Shown: positions 40,497-48,863 of the stretch, piece after piece
How the letters are laid out: the number at the start of each line of letters is the position of its first letter
How positions within the stretch are numbered: position 1 is the stretch's first letter
Assembly: GCF_010729665.1 (NCBI RefSeq)
Contig: NZ_AP022610.1
Span: 5,332,001 to 5,396,000 of the forward strand
Length of the DNA: 64,000 nucleotides
Reading direction: 5' to 3'
From: Mycolicibacterium madagascariense
Lineage (GTDB): Bacteria; Actinomycetota; Actinomycetes; Mycobacteriales; Mycobacteriaceae
Position numbers and translations under genes: made by a program
Notes under the pieces: model-generated
The model's database searches: none
What the model was told of the DNA's origin: nothing
Seen by the model: only the letters and a program-made list of their open reading frames with translations

Positions 40497-41300
40497 GTGG
40501 GCGACCCGCACATCCACACCCGGGACGCGTGGGTGGAGTTCCCGATCTTCGACGCCAAGTCGCGGTCGTTGAAGAAGGCCTTCCTCGGCAAGGCGGGCGG
40601 CGCGATCGGTCGCAACGAGTCCAACGTCGTCGTGATCGAGGCGCTGCGCGACATCACGATGTCGCTGGACGTCGGTGATCGCGTCGGGCTGGTCGGGCAC
40701 AACGGGGCGGGGAAGTCGACACTGCTGCGGCTGCTGTCGGGCATCTACGAGCCGACGCGCGGGTCGGCGACGGTCCGCGGTCGCGTCGCGCCCGTGTTCG
40801 ACCTAGGCGTCGGCATGGATCCCGAGATCTCCGGCTACGAGAACATCGTCATCCGCGGCATGTTCCTCGGGCAGACCCGCAAGCAGATGGCGGCCAAGGT
40901 CGACGAGATCGCCGAGTTCACCGAACTCGGCGACTACCTGTCGATGCCGCTGCGCACCTACTCGACCGGCATGCGGGTGCGGCTGGCGATGGGCGTGGTC
41001 ACCAGCATCGACCCCGAGATCCTGCTGCTCGACGAGGGCATCGGCGCCGTCGACGCCGAGTTTCTCAAGAAGGCCCGCACGCGACTGCAGGACCTGGTGT
41101 CGCGGTCGGGAATCCTGGTCTTCGCCAGCCACTCCAACGAGTTCCTCGCGCGACTGTGCAAGACCGCGATGTGGATCGATCACGGCACCATCAGGATGAC
41201 CGGCGGCATCGAGGACGTGGTGCGCGCCTACGAGGGTGACGACGCCGCCCACCACGTCAGGGAGATCCTCGAGGAGAACCAGCGCGAAGGATCGATGTGA
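40497..41300 (+). CDS. wzt: Galactan-lipid ABC exporter, ATP-binding subunit Wzt (Rv3781)
   Basis: The 267-residue ATPase has Walker A GHNGAGKSTLLRLLSG (about 65-80), signature YSTGMRVRLAMGV, Walker B ILLLDEGIGAVDAEF and switch histidine in VFASHSNEF. An N-terminal segment before the ABC core (WVEFPIFDAKSRSLKKAFLG) is typical of O-antigen/teichoic-acid-type exporters; no C-terminal carbohydrate-binding domain follows. With Wzm it is thought to flip lipid-linked galactan across the membrane. GTG start at 40497; its stop overlaps glfT1 (GTGA). Confidence 0.92.
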   Translation: MGDPHIHTRDAWVEFPIFDAKSRSLKKAFLGKAGGAIGRNESNVVVIEALRDITMSLDVGDRVGLVGHNGAGKSTLLRLLSGIYEPTRGSATVRGRVAPVFDLGVGMDPEISGYENIVIRGMFLGQTRKQMAAKVDEIAEFTELGDYLSMPLRTYSTGMRVRLAMGVVTSIDPEILLLDEGIGAVDAEFLKKARTRLQDLVSRSGILVFASHSNEFLARLCKTAMWIDHGTIRMTGGIEDVVRAYEGDDAAHHVREILEENQREGSM

Positions 41301-42190
41301 CCGAGGTGGTCTGCGCCGTCGTCGTCACCCACCGGCGCGTCGACCCGCTGACGAAGTCCCTTGACGTCGTGACCAACCAGACCCGCAGACCCGACCACCT
41401 GATCGTCGTCGACAACGACGACGACGACCGGGTGCGTGAACTCGTTGCCGCTCAACCCATTCCGAGCACGTACGTCGGTTCGCGGCGCAATCTCGGCGGA
41501 GCCGGCGGCTTCGCGCTGGGCATCCTGCAGGCCCTCGCCCTCGGGGCGGACTGGGTGTGGCTCGCCGACGACGATGGCAGACCCGCCGACGCCTCGGTGC
41601 TGCAGACGCTACTGGCTTGTGCGGCAACGCATTCCCTGGCCGAGGTGTCACCGATGGTGTGCGACCTCGACGATCCGGCGCGGCTGGCCTTCCCGTTGCG
41701 ACGCGGCCTGGTCTGGCGGCGCTGGGTCGCCGAACTGCGCGTCGACGGCGCGGGGGATCTCCTTCCCGGCATCGCCTCGTTGTTCAACGGGGCGCTGTTT
41801 CGCGCGTCGACGCTGGAAGCCGTTGGCGTGCCGGACATTCGACTGTTCATCCGCGGTGACGAGGTCGAGGTGCACCGCCGCCTGGTGCGGTCGGGCCTGC
41901 CGTTCGGCACGTGCCTGGACGCGGTGTACCTGCATCCGCAGGGGTCCGACGAGTTCAAGCCCATCCTCGGCGGGCGGATGCACACGCAGTATCCCGGCGA
42001 TGCCACCAAGCGGTTCTTCACCTACCGCAACCGCGGTTATCTGCAGTCGCAGCCCGGTCTGCGGCGACTCATCCCGCAGGAGTGGGTGCGGTTTGGCTGG
42101 TTCTTCCTGGTGACCCGTCGTGACCCCGCCGGGTTCGCCGAATGGATCCGGCTGCGCAGGGTCGGCCGACGCGAAAGGTTCTCTCGATAG
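41297..42190 (+). CDS. glfT1: Galactofuranosyltransferase GlfT1 (Rv3782)
   Basis: GlfT1 adds the first galactofuranose residues from UDP-Galf to the rhamnosyl-GlcNAc-PP-decaprenyl linker. The 297-residue GT2 (GT-A) enzyme has AVVVTHRRVDPL, LIVVDNDDDD, RRNLGGAGGFALG, the metal-binding DDD at 91-93 (WVWLADDDGRPAD), and FIRGDEVEVHRRLV as acceptor/base region. All are conserved. Its GTG lies within the wzt stop, and its TAG overlaps the wzm GTG (TAGTG). The three genes form one translational unit. Confidence 0.93.
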   Translation: MTEVVCAVVVTHRRVDPLTKSLDVVTNQTRRPDHLIVVDNDDDDRVRELVAAQPIPSTYVGSRRNLGGAGGFALGILQALALGADWVWLADDDGRPADASVLQTLLACAATHSLAEVSPMVCDLDDPARLAFPLRRGLVWRRWVAELRVDGAGDLLPGIASLFNGALFRASTLEAVGVPDIRLFIRGDEVEVHRRLVRSGLPFGTCLDAVYLHPQGSDEFKPILGGRMHTQYPGDATKRFFTYRNRGYLQSQPGLRRLIPQEWVRFGWFFLVTRRDPAGFAEWIRLRRVGRRERFSR

Positions 42191-43020
42191 TGACGTTCAC
42201 CGACGCGGCTTCGCAGTCCAAGACATTCGCCCGCGCCTGGGCCGACCTCACCACGGGCTTCGGCAGGCGCGAGCTGTGGCTGCACCTCGGCTGGCAGGAC
42301 ATCAAGCAGCGCTACCGCCGCTCGGTGCTCGGCCCCATCTGGATCACCATCGCTACCGGCACGATGGCGGTCGCCCTGGGCGCGCTGTACTCCACGCTGT
42401 TCCACCTGCCGCTCGCCGAGCACCTGCCCTACGTCACGCTCGGGTTGATCATCTGGAACCTGATCAACGCGTCGATCCTCGAGGGCGCCGACGTGTTCGT
42501 CGCGAACGAGGGCCTCATCAAACAACTTCCGACGCCATTGTCGGTACACGTGTACCGGCTGGTGTGGCGTCAGATCATCCTGTTCGGGCACAACATCGTC
42601 ATCTTCGTCATCATCGCGATCATCTTCCCGCAGCAGTGGAAGTGGACCGATCTGGCGTTCATCCCGGCGCTGGCGCTCATCGCGATCAACTGCGTGTGGG
42701 TGGCACTGTGCTTCGGCATCCTGGCCACCCGCTACCGCGACATCAGCCCCCTGCTGTTCAGCCTGGTGCAGCTGCTGTTCTACGTGACGCCGATCATCTG
42801 GAACGACGCGACGCTGCGGCAGCAGGGCGCCGGCACGTGGGCGAAGATCATCGAGTTCAACCCGCTGCTGCACTACGTCGACATCGTGCGCGCGCCGCTG
42901 CTGGGGGCCGACCAGGAGATGCGGCACTGGGTCGTGGTGATCGTCCTGACGATCCTCGGGTGGACCGTGACGGCGTTCGCGATGCGGCAGTACCGCGCTA
43001 GGGTCCCCTACTGGGTCTGA
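42190..43020 (+). CDS. wzm: Galactan-lipid ABC exporter, membrane subunit Wzm (Rv3783)
   Basis: This 276-residue ABC-2 permease has an amphipathic start (GFGRRELWLHLGWQDIKQRYRRSVLGPIW, the ABC-2 family entry motif) and six helices. It pairs with Wzt in galactan export. The GTG at 42190 overlaps the glfT1 stop by one base; the longer frame from 42142 would lie inside glfT1. It ends tail to tail with the methyltransferase gene, overlapping it by 13 bp. Confidence 0.92.
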   Translation: MTFTDAASQSKTFARAWADLTTGFGRRELWLHLGWQDIKQRYRRSVLGPIWITIATGTMAVALGALYSTLFHLPLAEHLPYVTLGLIIWNLINASILEGADVFVANEGLIKQLPTPLSVHVYRLVWRQIILFGHNIVIFVIIAIIFPQQWKWTDLAFIPALALIAINCVWVALCFGILATRYRDISPLLFSLVQLLFYVTPIIWNDATLRQQGAGTWAKIIEFNPLLHYVDIVRAPLLGADQEMRHWVVVIVLTILGWTVTAFAMRQYRARVPYWV

Positions 43021-43766
43021 GCGATGTGCGTGGCCACGATCGCCAGCGAGTTCCCGTAGACCGACACGCCCTCCGGTCCGATCAGCTCCCACAGCCTGGC
43101 CCGCAGCTCGGCGGCCCGCTCGGCGCTCAGCGTCAGATAGTTGGAGTGGGTGAACGCGAAGTCGATCCACTGCTCGCGCGAATACTGCCGCGTCTGCGGG
43201 TACTGGTGCGTCGCGACGTCGTAGCCTCCCGCGGTCAGGGCCGCCACGACCTCCGTCGACCCGCTGTTGGGGTCGGCGGTCCCGACGTCCCAGTAGCCGG
43301 CGTAGATCGAGTTCAGCTCGGCGCGGATCGCACCCGTCGGCGCCAGCCGGTTCCACATCAGCGCGAGCCGACCGCCGGGCCGCAGGATCTCCCGGATCTT
43401 CGGTAGCGCGACCGACGAATCGACCCAGTGGAACGACGCGGCGAACGTCACCAGGTCGAACGTGCGACCGTGCGACGGCCACCGTTCGAAGGTGTCGATC
43501 TCCACCTCGATGCCCTTGCGGCGCGCGACGGCCGCCATCCGCGGGTCGGGTTCGAGCGCCAACACGGTCGCCCCGCGCTCGACGAACTGCTGGGACGCGA
43601 TGCCGGTCCCCGCCCCGACGTCGAGGATCGAGCGGCCGCCGCCGGCCAGCAGGTCGTCGATCATGACGTCCGGGTAGCGCGGACGGTACGCGTCGTAGGC
43701 ATCGGCCTGGCTGCCAAAGGAATTGGCCCGCTGCCGATTCTTGAACATGTCCAACCGGGGTGGCAT
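43008..43766 (-). CDS. SAM-dependent class I methyltransferase
   Basis: The 252-residue protein has the SAM motif I ILDVGAGTGIASQQFVERGA (about 47-66), the acidic residue of motif II in LALEPDPRM, and VTFAASFHWVDSS. C-terminal parts resemble methyltransferase type 11/UbiE-like enzymes of unknown substrate (YAGYWDVGTADPNSG). TACCGT ends 7 nt before the ATG at 43766. It is the first gene of a block, between wzm and the GtrA gene, that differs from M. tuberculosis. Confidence 0.88.
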   Translation of the reverse strand: MPPRLDMFKNRQRANSFGSQADAYDAYRPRYPDVMIDDLLAGGGRSILDVGAGTGIASQQFVERGATVLALEPDPRMAAVARRKGIEVEIDTFERWPSHGRTFDLVTFAASFHWVDSSVALPKIREILRPGGRLALMWNRLAPTGAIRAELNSIYAGYWDVGTADPNSGSTEVVAALTAGGYDVATHQYPQTRQYSREQWIDFAFTHSNYLTLSAERAAELRARLWELIGPEGVSVYGNSLAIVATHIAQTQ

Positions 43767-43851
43767 GTGCCCGACGGTATCCGCGCCGGATGTGAGGCCG
43801 CTGCGCGTGCGCTGACAGACTTTCCGAAGGAACGGTTCGCACACTGGCGAG

Positions 43852-45303
43852 GTGCCTCCGCTAGGCCCGCCGAGCCCCCTCCCGACGCCGCCCGCGCCGA
43901 TCATGATGCCCCCGCTGCCCGACGTCGACTTCAACCGATGGGGCCACGGCGTCTCGCTGCTGGGCGGCTGGTTTCCCCTCACCGTCGAGATCGTCACGGT
44001 CGTCGTACTGATCGCGGCCGTCGGCTGGCGCACCCGCCGGTGGCGGCTGCTGTGGCTGCCACTGGCCATCGCGATCGGCGTCGTCACCGCGTTGGCGGCC
44101 CGCACCTACCTGAACTCCGAGGGGCTCGCGGGCGACCCCGCGCCCCTGCGGCTGTGGATCTGGACCGCCGGGTGTGCGGCGTCGATTGCCGTGGCGCTGT
44201 TCGGGTTTCGCGGCGCCCACTGGCTGCGCCGGGGCTTGAGCGTGCTGGCGATTCCGCTCACCATGGTGTGCGCGTTGCTCGTGCTCGACCAGTGGGTGGG
44301 CTACTACCCGTCGCTACAACGCGCGTGGGGTGACCTGATCGCGGGTCCGCTGCCCGATCAGATCGACGCGGAAGGGCTTGCGGCGCTTCGCAATACGCAC
44401 CAGGACACCGGCAAGCTGGTCGGCGTCGACATCCCCGACGGCGGCAGTCGGTTCAGCCACCGCCGCGAATGGGTGTACCTGCCGCCGGCGTGGTTCGCCG
44501 GTCCCGTCGCACCGCAGCTGCCCGCGGTCATGATGATCGCGGGGGAATTCAGCAATCCGACCAACTGGATCCGGACCGGCAATGCGATCCCGGTGGTCGA
44601 CGCGTACGCCAAGGACCACGGCGGCGAGGCGCCCGTGCTCGTCTTCCCCGACTCCAGCGGCAGCTTCAACAACGACACCGAGTGCGTCGACGGCCCGCGG
44701 GGGAACGCGGCGCAACATCTGACCGACGAGGTGCGGCCCTACGTCGTCGCGCACTTCGGCACGTCGACGGCACCGGCGGACTGGGGCGTCGTCGGCTGGT
44801 CGATGGGCGGCACGTGCGCGATCGACCTCGCGGTGATGCACCCCGACCTGTTCGCCACGTTCGAGGACATCGGCGGTGACCGGGGACCGAACTCCGGCAC
44901 CAAGCAGCAGACGATCGACCGGCTCTACGGTGGCGACGCCGCCGCGTGGGACGCCTTCGATCCGCGCACGGTGATGGCCAGGCACGGGCCGTACACCGGC
45001 GTCGCGGGCTACTTCGACGACTCCCAGGAACCGCCCGACGACAAGACCAGGAACCTCCCCGACCGCCCGCAGCAGCGCGCCGCGCCGGTGGGCTTCGGCG
45101 GGCACGACGACGCCAACGAGTTCAGGGAGAAGGGCGCGCTGCCCGACCTGTGTGCGGCGGCGACAGCCGTCGACGTCGGATGCACGCTGCGGGTGTATCC
45201 GGGCTACCACACCTGGCAGTTCGCGGCGCGGGCCTTCTCCGACGGCTTCGGGTGGCTGGCGGGCCGGGTGCACGTGCCTGCGCCCGGGCCGGCGCCGATG
45301 TGA
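43852..45303 (+). CDS. Membrane-anchored alpha/beta-hydrolase, esterase (antigen 85-like fold)
   Basis: The 483-residue protein has a Pro-rich start, four membrane helices (about 38-150) and an extracytoplasmic esterase domain (about 190-475). The nucleophile elbow is GWSMGG (S about 325); LPAVMMIAGEFSNPTNWIRTG and VLVFPDSSGSFNNDTECVDGP resemble the S-formylglutathione-hydrolase/Ag85 group. The histidine is in YPGYHTWQFAARAF, and an aspartate is likely near GFGGHDDANEF. It may act on mycolate or other wall esters; the substrate is unknown. The GTG at 43852 is used; the internal ATG pair at 43903 is an alternative. Confidence 0.82.
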   Translation: MPPLGPPSPLPTPPAPIMMPPLPDVDFNRWGHGVSLLGGWFPLTVEIVTVVVLIAAVGWRTRRWRLLWLPLAIAIGVVTALAARTYLNSEGLAGDPAPLRLWIWTAGCAASIAVALFGFRGAHWLRRGLSVLAIPLTMVCALLVLDQWVGYYPSLQRAWGDLIAGPLPDQIDAEGLAALRNTHQDTGKLVGVDIPDGGSRFSHRREWVYLPPAWFAGPVAPQLPAVMMIAGEFSNPTNWIRTGNAIPVVDAYAKDHGGEAPVLVFPDSSGSFNNDTECVDGPRGNAAQHLTDEVRPYVVAHFGTSTAPADWGVVGWSMGGTCAIDLAVMHPDLFATFEDIGGDRGPNSGTKQQTIDRLYGGDAAAWDAFDPRTVMARHGPYTGVAGYFDDSQEPPDDKTRNLPDRPQQRAAPVGFGGHDDANEFREKGALPDLCAAATAVDVGCTLRVYPGYHTWQFAARAFSDGFGWLAGRVHVPAPGPAPM

Positions 45304-45312
45304 CGAACCGCC

Positions 45313-45753
45313 TCAGCGGCGCGGCACCGGCACCCTGGTCGAGACGCTGATCCGGTTCCATGCGTTGATCGTCACGGCCATGGCGATGACCTTCGCGAGC
45401 TCCTCCTCGGTGAACACCGCGGCGGCCTTCTCGTAAACCTCGTCGGGTACGTGGCCCCTGTCGAGTTCGGTGATGGCCTCGGTCAATTCGAGGGCCGCGC
45501 GCTCGCGCTCGGTGAAGAGCGCACCCGCCTCGGCCCACGCGGCGACGAGCGCGAGGCGCTGGTCGGTCTCGCCGTTCGTGCGGGCGTCGGCGGTGTGCAT
45601 GTCGAGGCAGAAGGCGCACCGGTTGATCTGCGAGGCGCGGATCTTCACCAGCTCGGCGATCGTCGGGTCGACGTCCTTGGCCGCCGCCCGGGTGAGCTGC
45701 ATCATCGCGTCGTAGACCTCGGGGGCGGCCTGGTACATCTTCAGTCGCGTCAT
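45313..45753 (-). CDS. AhpD/carboxymuconolactone decarboxylase-family protein
   Basis: The 146-residue protein carries the redox motif NRCAFCLDMH (C46, C49, H53) that marks AhpD-like alkylhydroperoxidases rather than the decarboxylases, plus the helix ISVSTRVP at the end. It would reduce peroxides with a thiol partner. The ATG at 45753 has GGAGG only 3 nt away and a TAGCGT box 7 nt upstream. It diverges from the MocR regulator, its likely controller. Confidence 0.9.
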   Translation of the reverse strand: MTRLKMYQAAPEVYDAMMQLTRAAAKDVDPTIAELVKIRASQINRCAFCLDMHTADARTNGETDQRLALVAAWAEAGALFTERERAALELTEAITELDRGHVPDEVYEKAAAVFTEEELAKVIAMAVTINAWNRISVSTRVPVPRR

Positions 45754-45802
45754 GTCCTCCACGCTAGCCACCAAAGAACCGCCGTCATGGTTGAATTCGC
45801 CG

Positions 45803-47200
45803 GTGAGTTCATGGGCCAATTCACGCGATCTGCACCTCGATCTGCGCGGTGCCATCACCCCCGGTGCCCGGGGTGCCCGCGACCTGCTGACCACGGCACT
45901 GCGCGACGCCGTGCGCTCCGGCCGGTTGGCGTCGGGCACCATGCTGCCGCCGTCGCGCGCGCTGGCCGCCGACCTCGGGGTGGCCCGCAACACCGTCGCC
46001 GAGTCCTACGCCGATCTGGTCGCCGAGGGCTGGCTGGCGTCGCGGCAGGGGGCGGGCACGTGGGTCGTCGACACGGCGGCCTCCCCGGCACCGATCCGTC
46101 GGCGCACCGCGCCGGAGGTGCCGACGCACGACCTGATGCCGGGCTCCCCCGACGTCTCGGCCTTCCCCCGCGACGCCTGGCTGGCGGCCACCCGGCGGGC
46201 ACTGTCCACCGCCCCGAGCGAGGCCCTGCGGATGGGCGACCCCCGCGGTCGTCCCGAGCTGCGCGACGCCTTGGCCGCCTACCTCGGCAGGGTCCGCGGC
46301 GTGCGCGCGTCATCGGAATCGATCGTGGTGTGCGCGGGCACCAGGCACGCCGTCGAGATCCTCGGCTGCGTCTTCGGCACGCCCATCGCCGTCGAGGCCT
46401 ACGGCCTGTTCCTCTTTCGCGACGCGCTGGCCGCACGGGGCGTGGCGACGACGCCGATCGGCGTCGACGGGCACGGCGCGATCGTCGACGAGTTGGACCA
46501 CACCACCGCCCGCGCCGCGCTCCTGACCCCCGCCCACCACTTTCCGCACGGCGTCCCGCTTCACCCGGCGCGCCGCAAGGCGGCGGTCGACTGGGCCCAC
46601 CGCACCGACGGCTACCTGCTGGAGGACGACTACGACGGCGAGTTCCGCTACGACCGCCAACCGGTCGGCGCGCTGCAGGGCCTCGACCCCGACCGCGTCG
46701 TCTACCTCGGCTCGGCGAGCAAGAGCCTGGCGCCCGCGCTGCGGCTGGGGTGGATGGTGCTGCCCGACCATCTGGTGGACCGCGTGCTCGCCGCGATGGG
46801 CGGGCAGCAGTTCTACGTCGACGCGATCACGCAGCTGACGATGGCCGACTTCATCGCCCATGGCAGCTACGACAGGCACATTCGCCGAATGCGCCTGAGC
46901 TACCGGCGCCGCCGCGACCGCCTGGTGCACGCCCTGCGCCCCTACGACGTCACCGTCACCGGGCTCCCCGCCGGTCTGCACCTCCTGCTGACGCTGCCCG
47001 ACGGCACCGAGCCCGAGGTGGTGCGGCGGGCGGCCGAGGCCGGCGTGGCGCTGGCCGGTCTGGCACGCATGCGACATCCCGGCGCGGGACCAGGGCCGGA
47101 CGGCATCGTCGTCAACTTCGGCACCCCTGCCGAGCACGCGTTCGCCGGGGCCGTCGACGCCCTGTGCAGCGTGCTTTCGGATGTGCAAATGACGATCTGA
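45803..47200 (+). CDS. MocR-family (GntR helix-turn-helix plus aminotransferase) regulator
   Basis: A protein of about 465 residues with an N-terminal GntR winged helix (about 25-85: LTTALRDAVRSGRLASGTMLPPSRALAADLGVARNTVAESYADL) joined by a linker to a fold-type I aminotransferase-like domain with the PLP lysine in GSASKSLAPALRLGW. MocR proteins sense PLP or its adducts. The start is taken as GTG 45803; an ATG at 45752 in frame would overlap the divergent AhpD gene and is unlikely, and TTG 45791 is possible. The AhpD-like gene is the probable target. Confidence 0.88.
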   Translation: MSSWANSRDLHLDLRGAITPGARGARDLLTTALRDAVRSGRLASGTMLPPSRALAADLGVARNTVAESYADLVAEGWLASRQGAGTWVVDTAASPAPIRRRTAPEVPTHDLMPGSPDVSAFPRDAWLAATRRALSTAPSEALRMGDPRGRPELRDALAAYLGRVRGVRASSESIVVCAGTRHAVEILGCVFGTPIAVEAYGLFLFRDALAARGVATTPIGVDGHGAIVDELDHTTARAALLTPAHHFPHGVPLHPARRKAAVDWAHRTDGYLLEDDYDGEFRYDRQPVGALQGLDPDRVVYLGSASKSLAPALRLGWMVLPDHLVDRVLAAMGGQQFYVDAITQLTMADFIAHGSYDRHIRRMRLSYRRRRDRLVHALRPYDVTVTGLPAGLHLLLTLPDGTEPEVVRRAAEAGVALAGLARMRHPGAGPGPDGIVVNFGTPAEHAFAGAVDALCSVLSDVQMTI

Positions 47201-47233
47201 CCTCGCGCCGGGCGGCTGGAATAGTGCGCGCCC

Positions 47234-48421
47234 GTGCCCACGACGCGGATGTCCCTGGCCGATTGGCGGACGACGGCCCTGTGCCTGGCAGCGGTGTGCG
47301 CGGGCGCCAGCACGGGGCTGGGCGCCCTCTTCGGCGCCGCGATGTTCGCACCGGTGATCTACGCGCTGGCCCGGCTGCGGGCACACGCCCCCAACGCCAC
47401 GTCGACGGCGACGTTGGTCGCGGCCACCTGCGGGCCCCAGGCCGGAGGCTTCACCAAGGCACTGCAGGTGACCGGGTACGCGCTCGTCGCGGTCGAATCC
47501 GCTCAGAGCCTCGCCTCCCTGATGACGGAACAGGACCAGCGCTTCGACGAATGGCCGTGGTCGCTGTCGGCGGCAGCGGTCGTCGTCGTCGCCGCACTGG
47601 TGGCGAGCGTCCTTCCGGATGGCGCGTTCATCGCGCTCGCTGCTCTCCTCGCGCTGGCCGGGGTGGCGACCTACCTCTACTTCGGCACGGCCGTCGCCGT
47701 CCACGTCCTCTCGGAGACGGGGACGGCGCCCCTCGCGAACGACCCCACCCCGAACCCGCCGGGCGAGCCGGACGGGTTGGGGGTGTACGCCGAACTCGCC
47801 CAGCTGGGACTGGCCATGGTCGCGTTCGAGGTCGCCACGACCCGATTGCACCGGGTGCGGTCGCTGGGCAGATCGATGGGGCTGGCGATGGCCGTGGTCG
47901 TCGTCGCGGCCGCCGTCGTGTGGTACGCCACCGGCCGGGGTGGCAACGGAGCGTTCGGCGGCTACTACCTCGCGGAGGAGGCCTCCGCGCTGTTCGGCCC
48001 CTCGGCGGGTAGCTGGCTGCACGTCGCCACCGTGGCGATCGTCGCGGCCGGGCTGCTCGCGGTGCTGCGGGGTGCGTTCGACGTGCTCGACCGCGGCCGC
48101 TGGTTCGCCATCGTTGCGGCGCTCGCCGCGGTCGCGACGGTTGCGGCGGGGATGCTGAGCGCGTCGACCGCCCCCGTCGGGGAGTTCGTACTCATTGCGC
48201 TGTACATCGTGATCCTGGTCGCGAGCTGTCGGATCCCGGGCGGGGACTTCGTCACGTGGTGGCTGCGGGCGTTGACGCCGATCGCGTTGCTTGCCGTCGT
48301 CGTGATACCGGCGGTGACGGCGCTGAAACTGATGGCACTGCTGCCGGTCGCGATCGCGACGTGGCTCGTCGTCATCGCCGCCATCGTCGGCCTGGTGGGC
48401 ACCCCGAGCCACCCTGGCTAA
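47234..48421 (+). CDS. Polytopic membrane protein, APC-permease-like
   Basis: The 395-residue protein has about 11-12 hydrophobic helices. Early parts (AAVCAGASTGLGALFGAAMF, APVIYALARLRAHAPNATSTATLVAAT, GGFTKALQVTGYALVAVESAQSLA) recall the glycine-rich helix 1 and helix 3 of amino acid permeases (APC superfamily), but similarity is modest. It starts at a GTG 33 bp after the MocR gene and ends at 48421. Its stop codon forms part of the TAAGCT box before the GtrA gene. Substrate unknown. Confidence 0.7.
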   Translation: MPTTRMSLADWRTTALCLAAVCAGASTGLGALFGAAMFAPVIYALARLRAHAPNATSTATLVAATCGPQAGGFTKALQVTGYALVAVESAQSLASLMTEQDQRFDEWPWSLSAAAVVVVAALVASVLPDGAFIALAALLALAGVATYLYFGTAVAVHVLSETGTAPLANDPTPNPPGEPDGLGVYAELAQLGLAMVAFEVATTRLHRVRSLGRSMGLAMAVVVVAAAVVWYATGRGGNGAFGGYYLAEEASALFGPSAGSWLHVATVAIVAAGLLAVLRGAFDVLDRGRWFAIVAALAAVATVAAGMLSASTAPVGEFVLIALYIVILVASCRIPGGDFVTWWLRALTPIALLAVVVIPAVTALKLMALLPVAIATWLVVIAAIVGLVGTPSHPG

Positions 48422-48430
48422 GCTGCCCGC

Positions 48431-48841
48431 GTGGCCGAACCCCCCATGTCGCCCAGTCTGAGCCTGTTGACCCAGGCCTGGCGCTTCGTCGTCACGGGCG
48501 GGCTGTCGGCCATCGTCGACTTCGGCCTGTACGTGCTGTTGTACAAGGCCGCCGGTCTGAACCCGGACGTCGCGAAGACGCTCAGCTTCATCGCCGGCAC
48601 CACGACGGCGTACCTCATCAACCGGCGCTGGACCTTCCAGGCACCGCCGAGCACCGCGCGCTTCGTCGCGGTCGTCGGGCTCTACGCGGTGACGTTCGCC
48701 GTCCAGGTCGGCCTGAACCACCTCTTCCTGCACCTGCTGCACTACACGGCGGCGGCCGTGGTGATCGCCTTCGTCATCGCGCAGGGCACCGCAACCGTCA
48801 TCAACTTCATCGTCCAGCGCGCGGTGATCTTCAAGCTGTAG
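48431..48841 (+). CDS. GtrA-family membrane protein (Rv3789)
   Basis: The 136-residue protein has four helices and the GtrA pattern ([20 protein letters not shown] near the start, [22 protein letters not shown] in the middle, [10 protein letters not shown] at the end). The M. tuberculosis homologue was proposed as a flippase for, or an anchoring partner in, decaprenyl-phosphoryl-arabinose use (recalled). Its place just before dprE1 supports a role in arabinan synthesis. TAAGCT ends 6 nt before GTG 48431, a leaderless pattern. Confidence 0.9.
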   Translation: MAEPPMSPSLSLLTQAWRFVVTGGLSAIVDFGLYVLLYKAAGLNPDVAKTLSFIAGTTTAYLINRRWTFQAPPSTARFVAVVGLYAVTFAVQVGLNHLFLHLLHYTAAAVVIAFVIAQGTATVINFIVQRAVIFKL

Positions 48842-48863
48842 CGGGAGCGGTACCCTCGTCACG

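Noticed and set aside
45451..48012. 853-codon plus-strand open frame
   Set aside because: Out-of-frame shadow of the MocR regulator and permease genes, whose frames carry clear domains.
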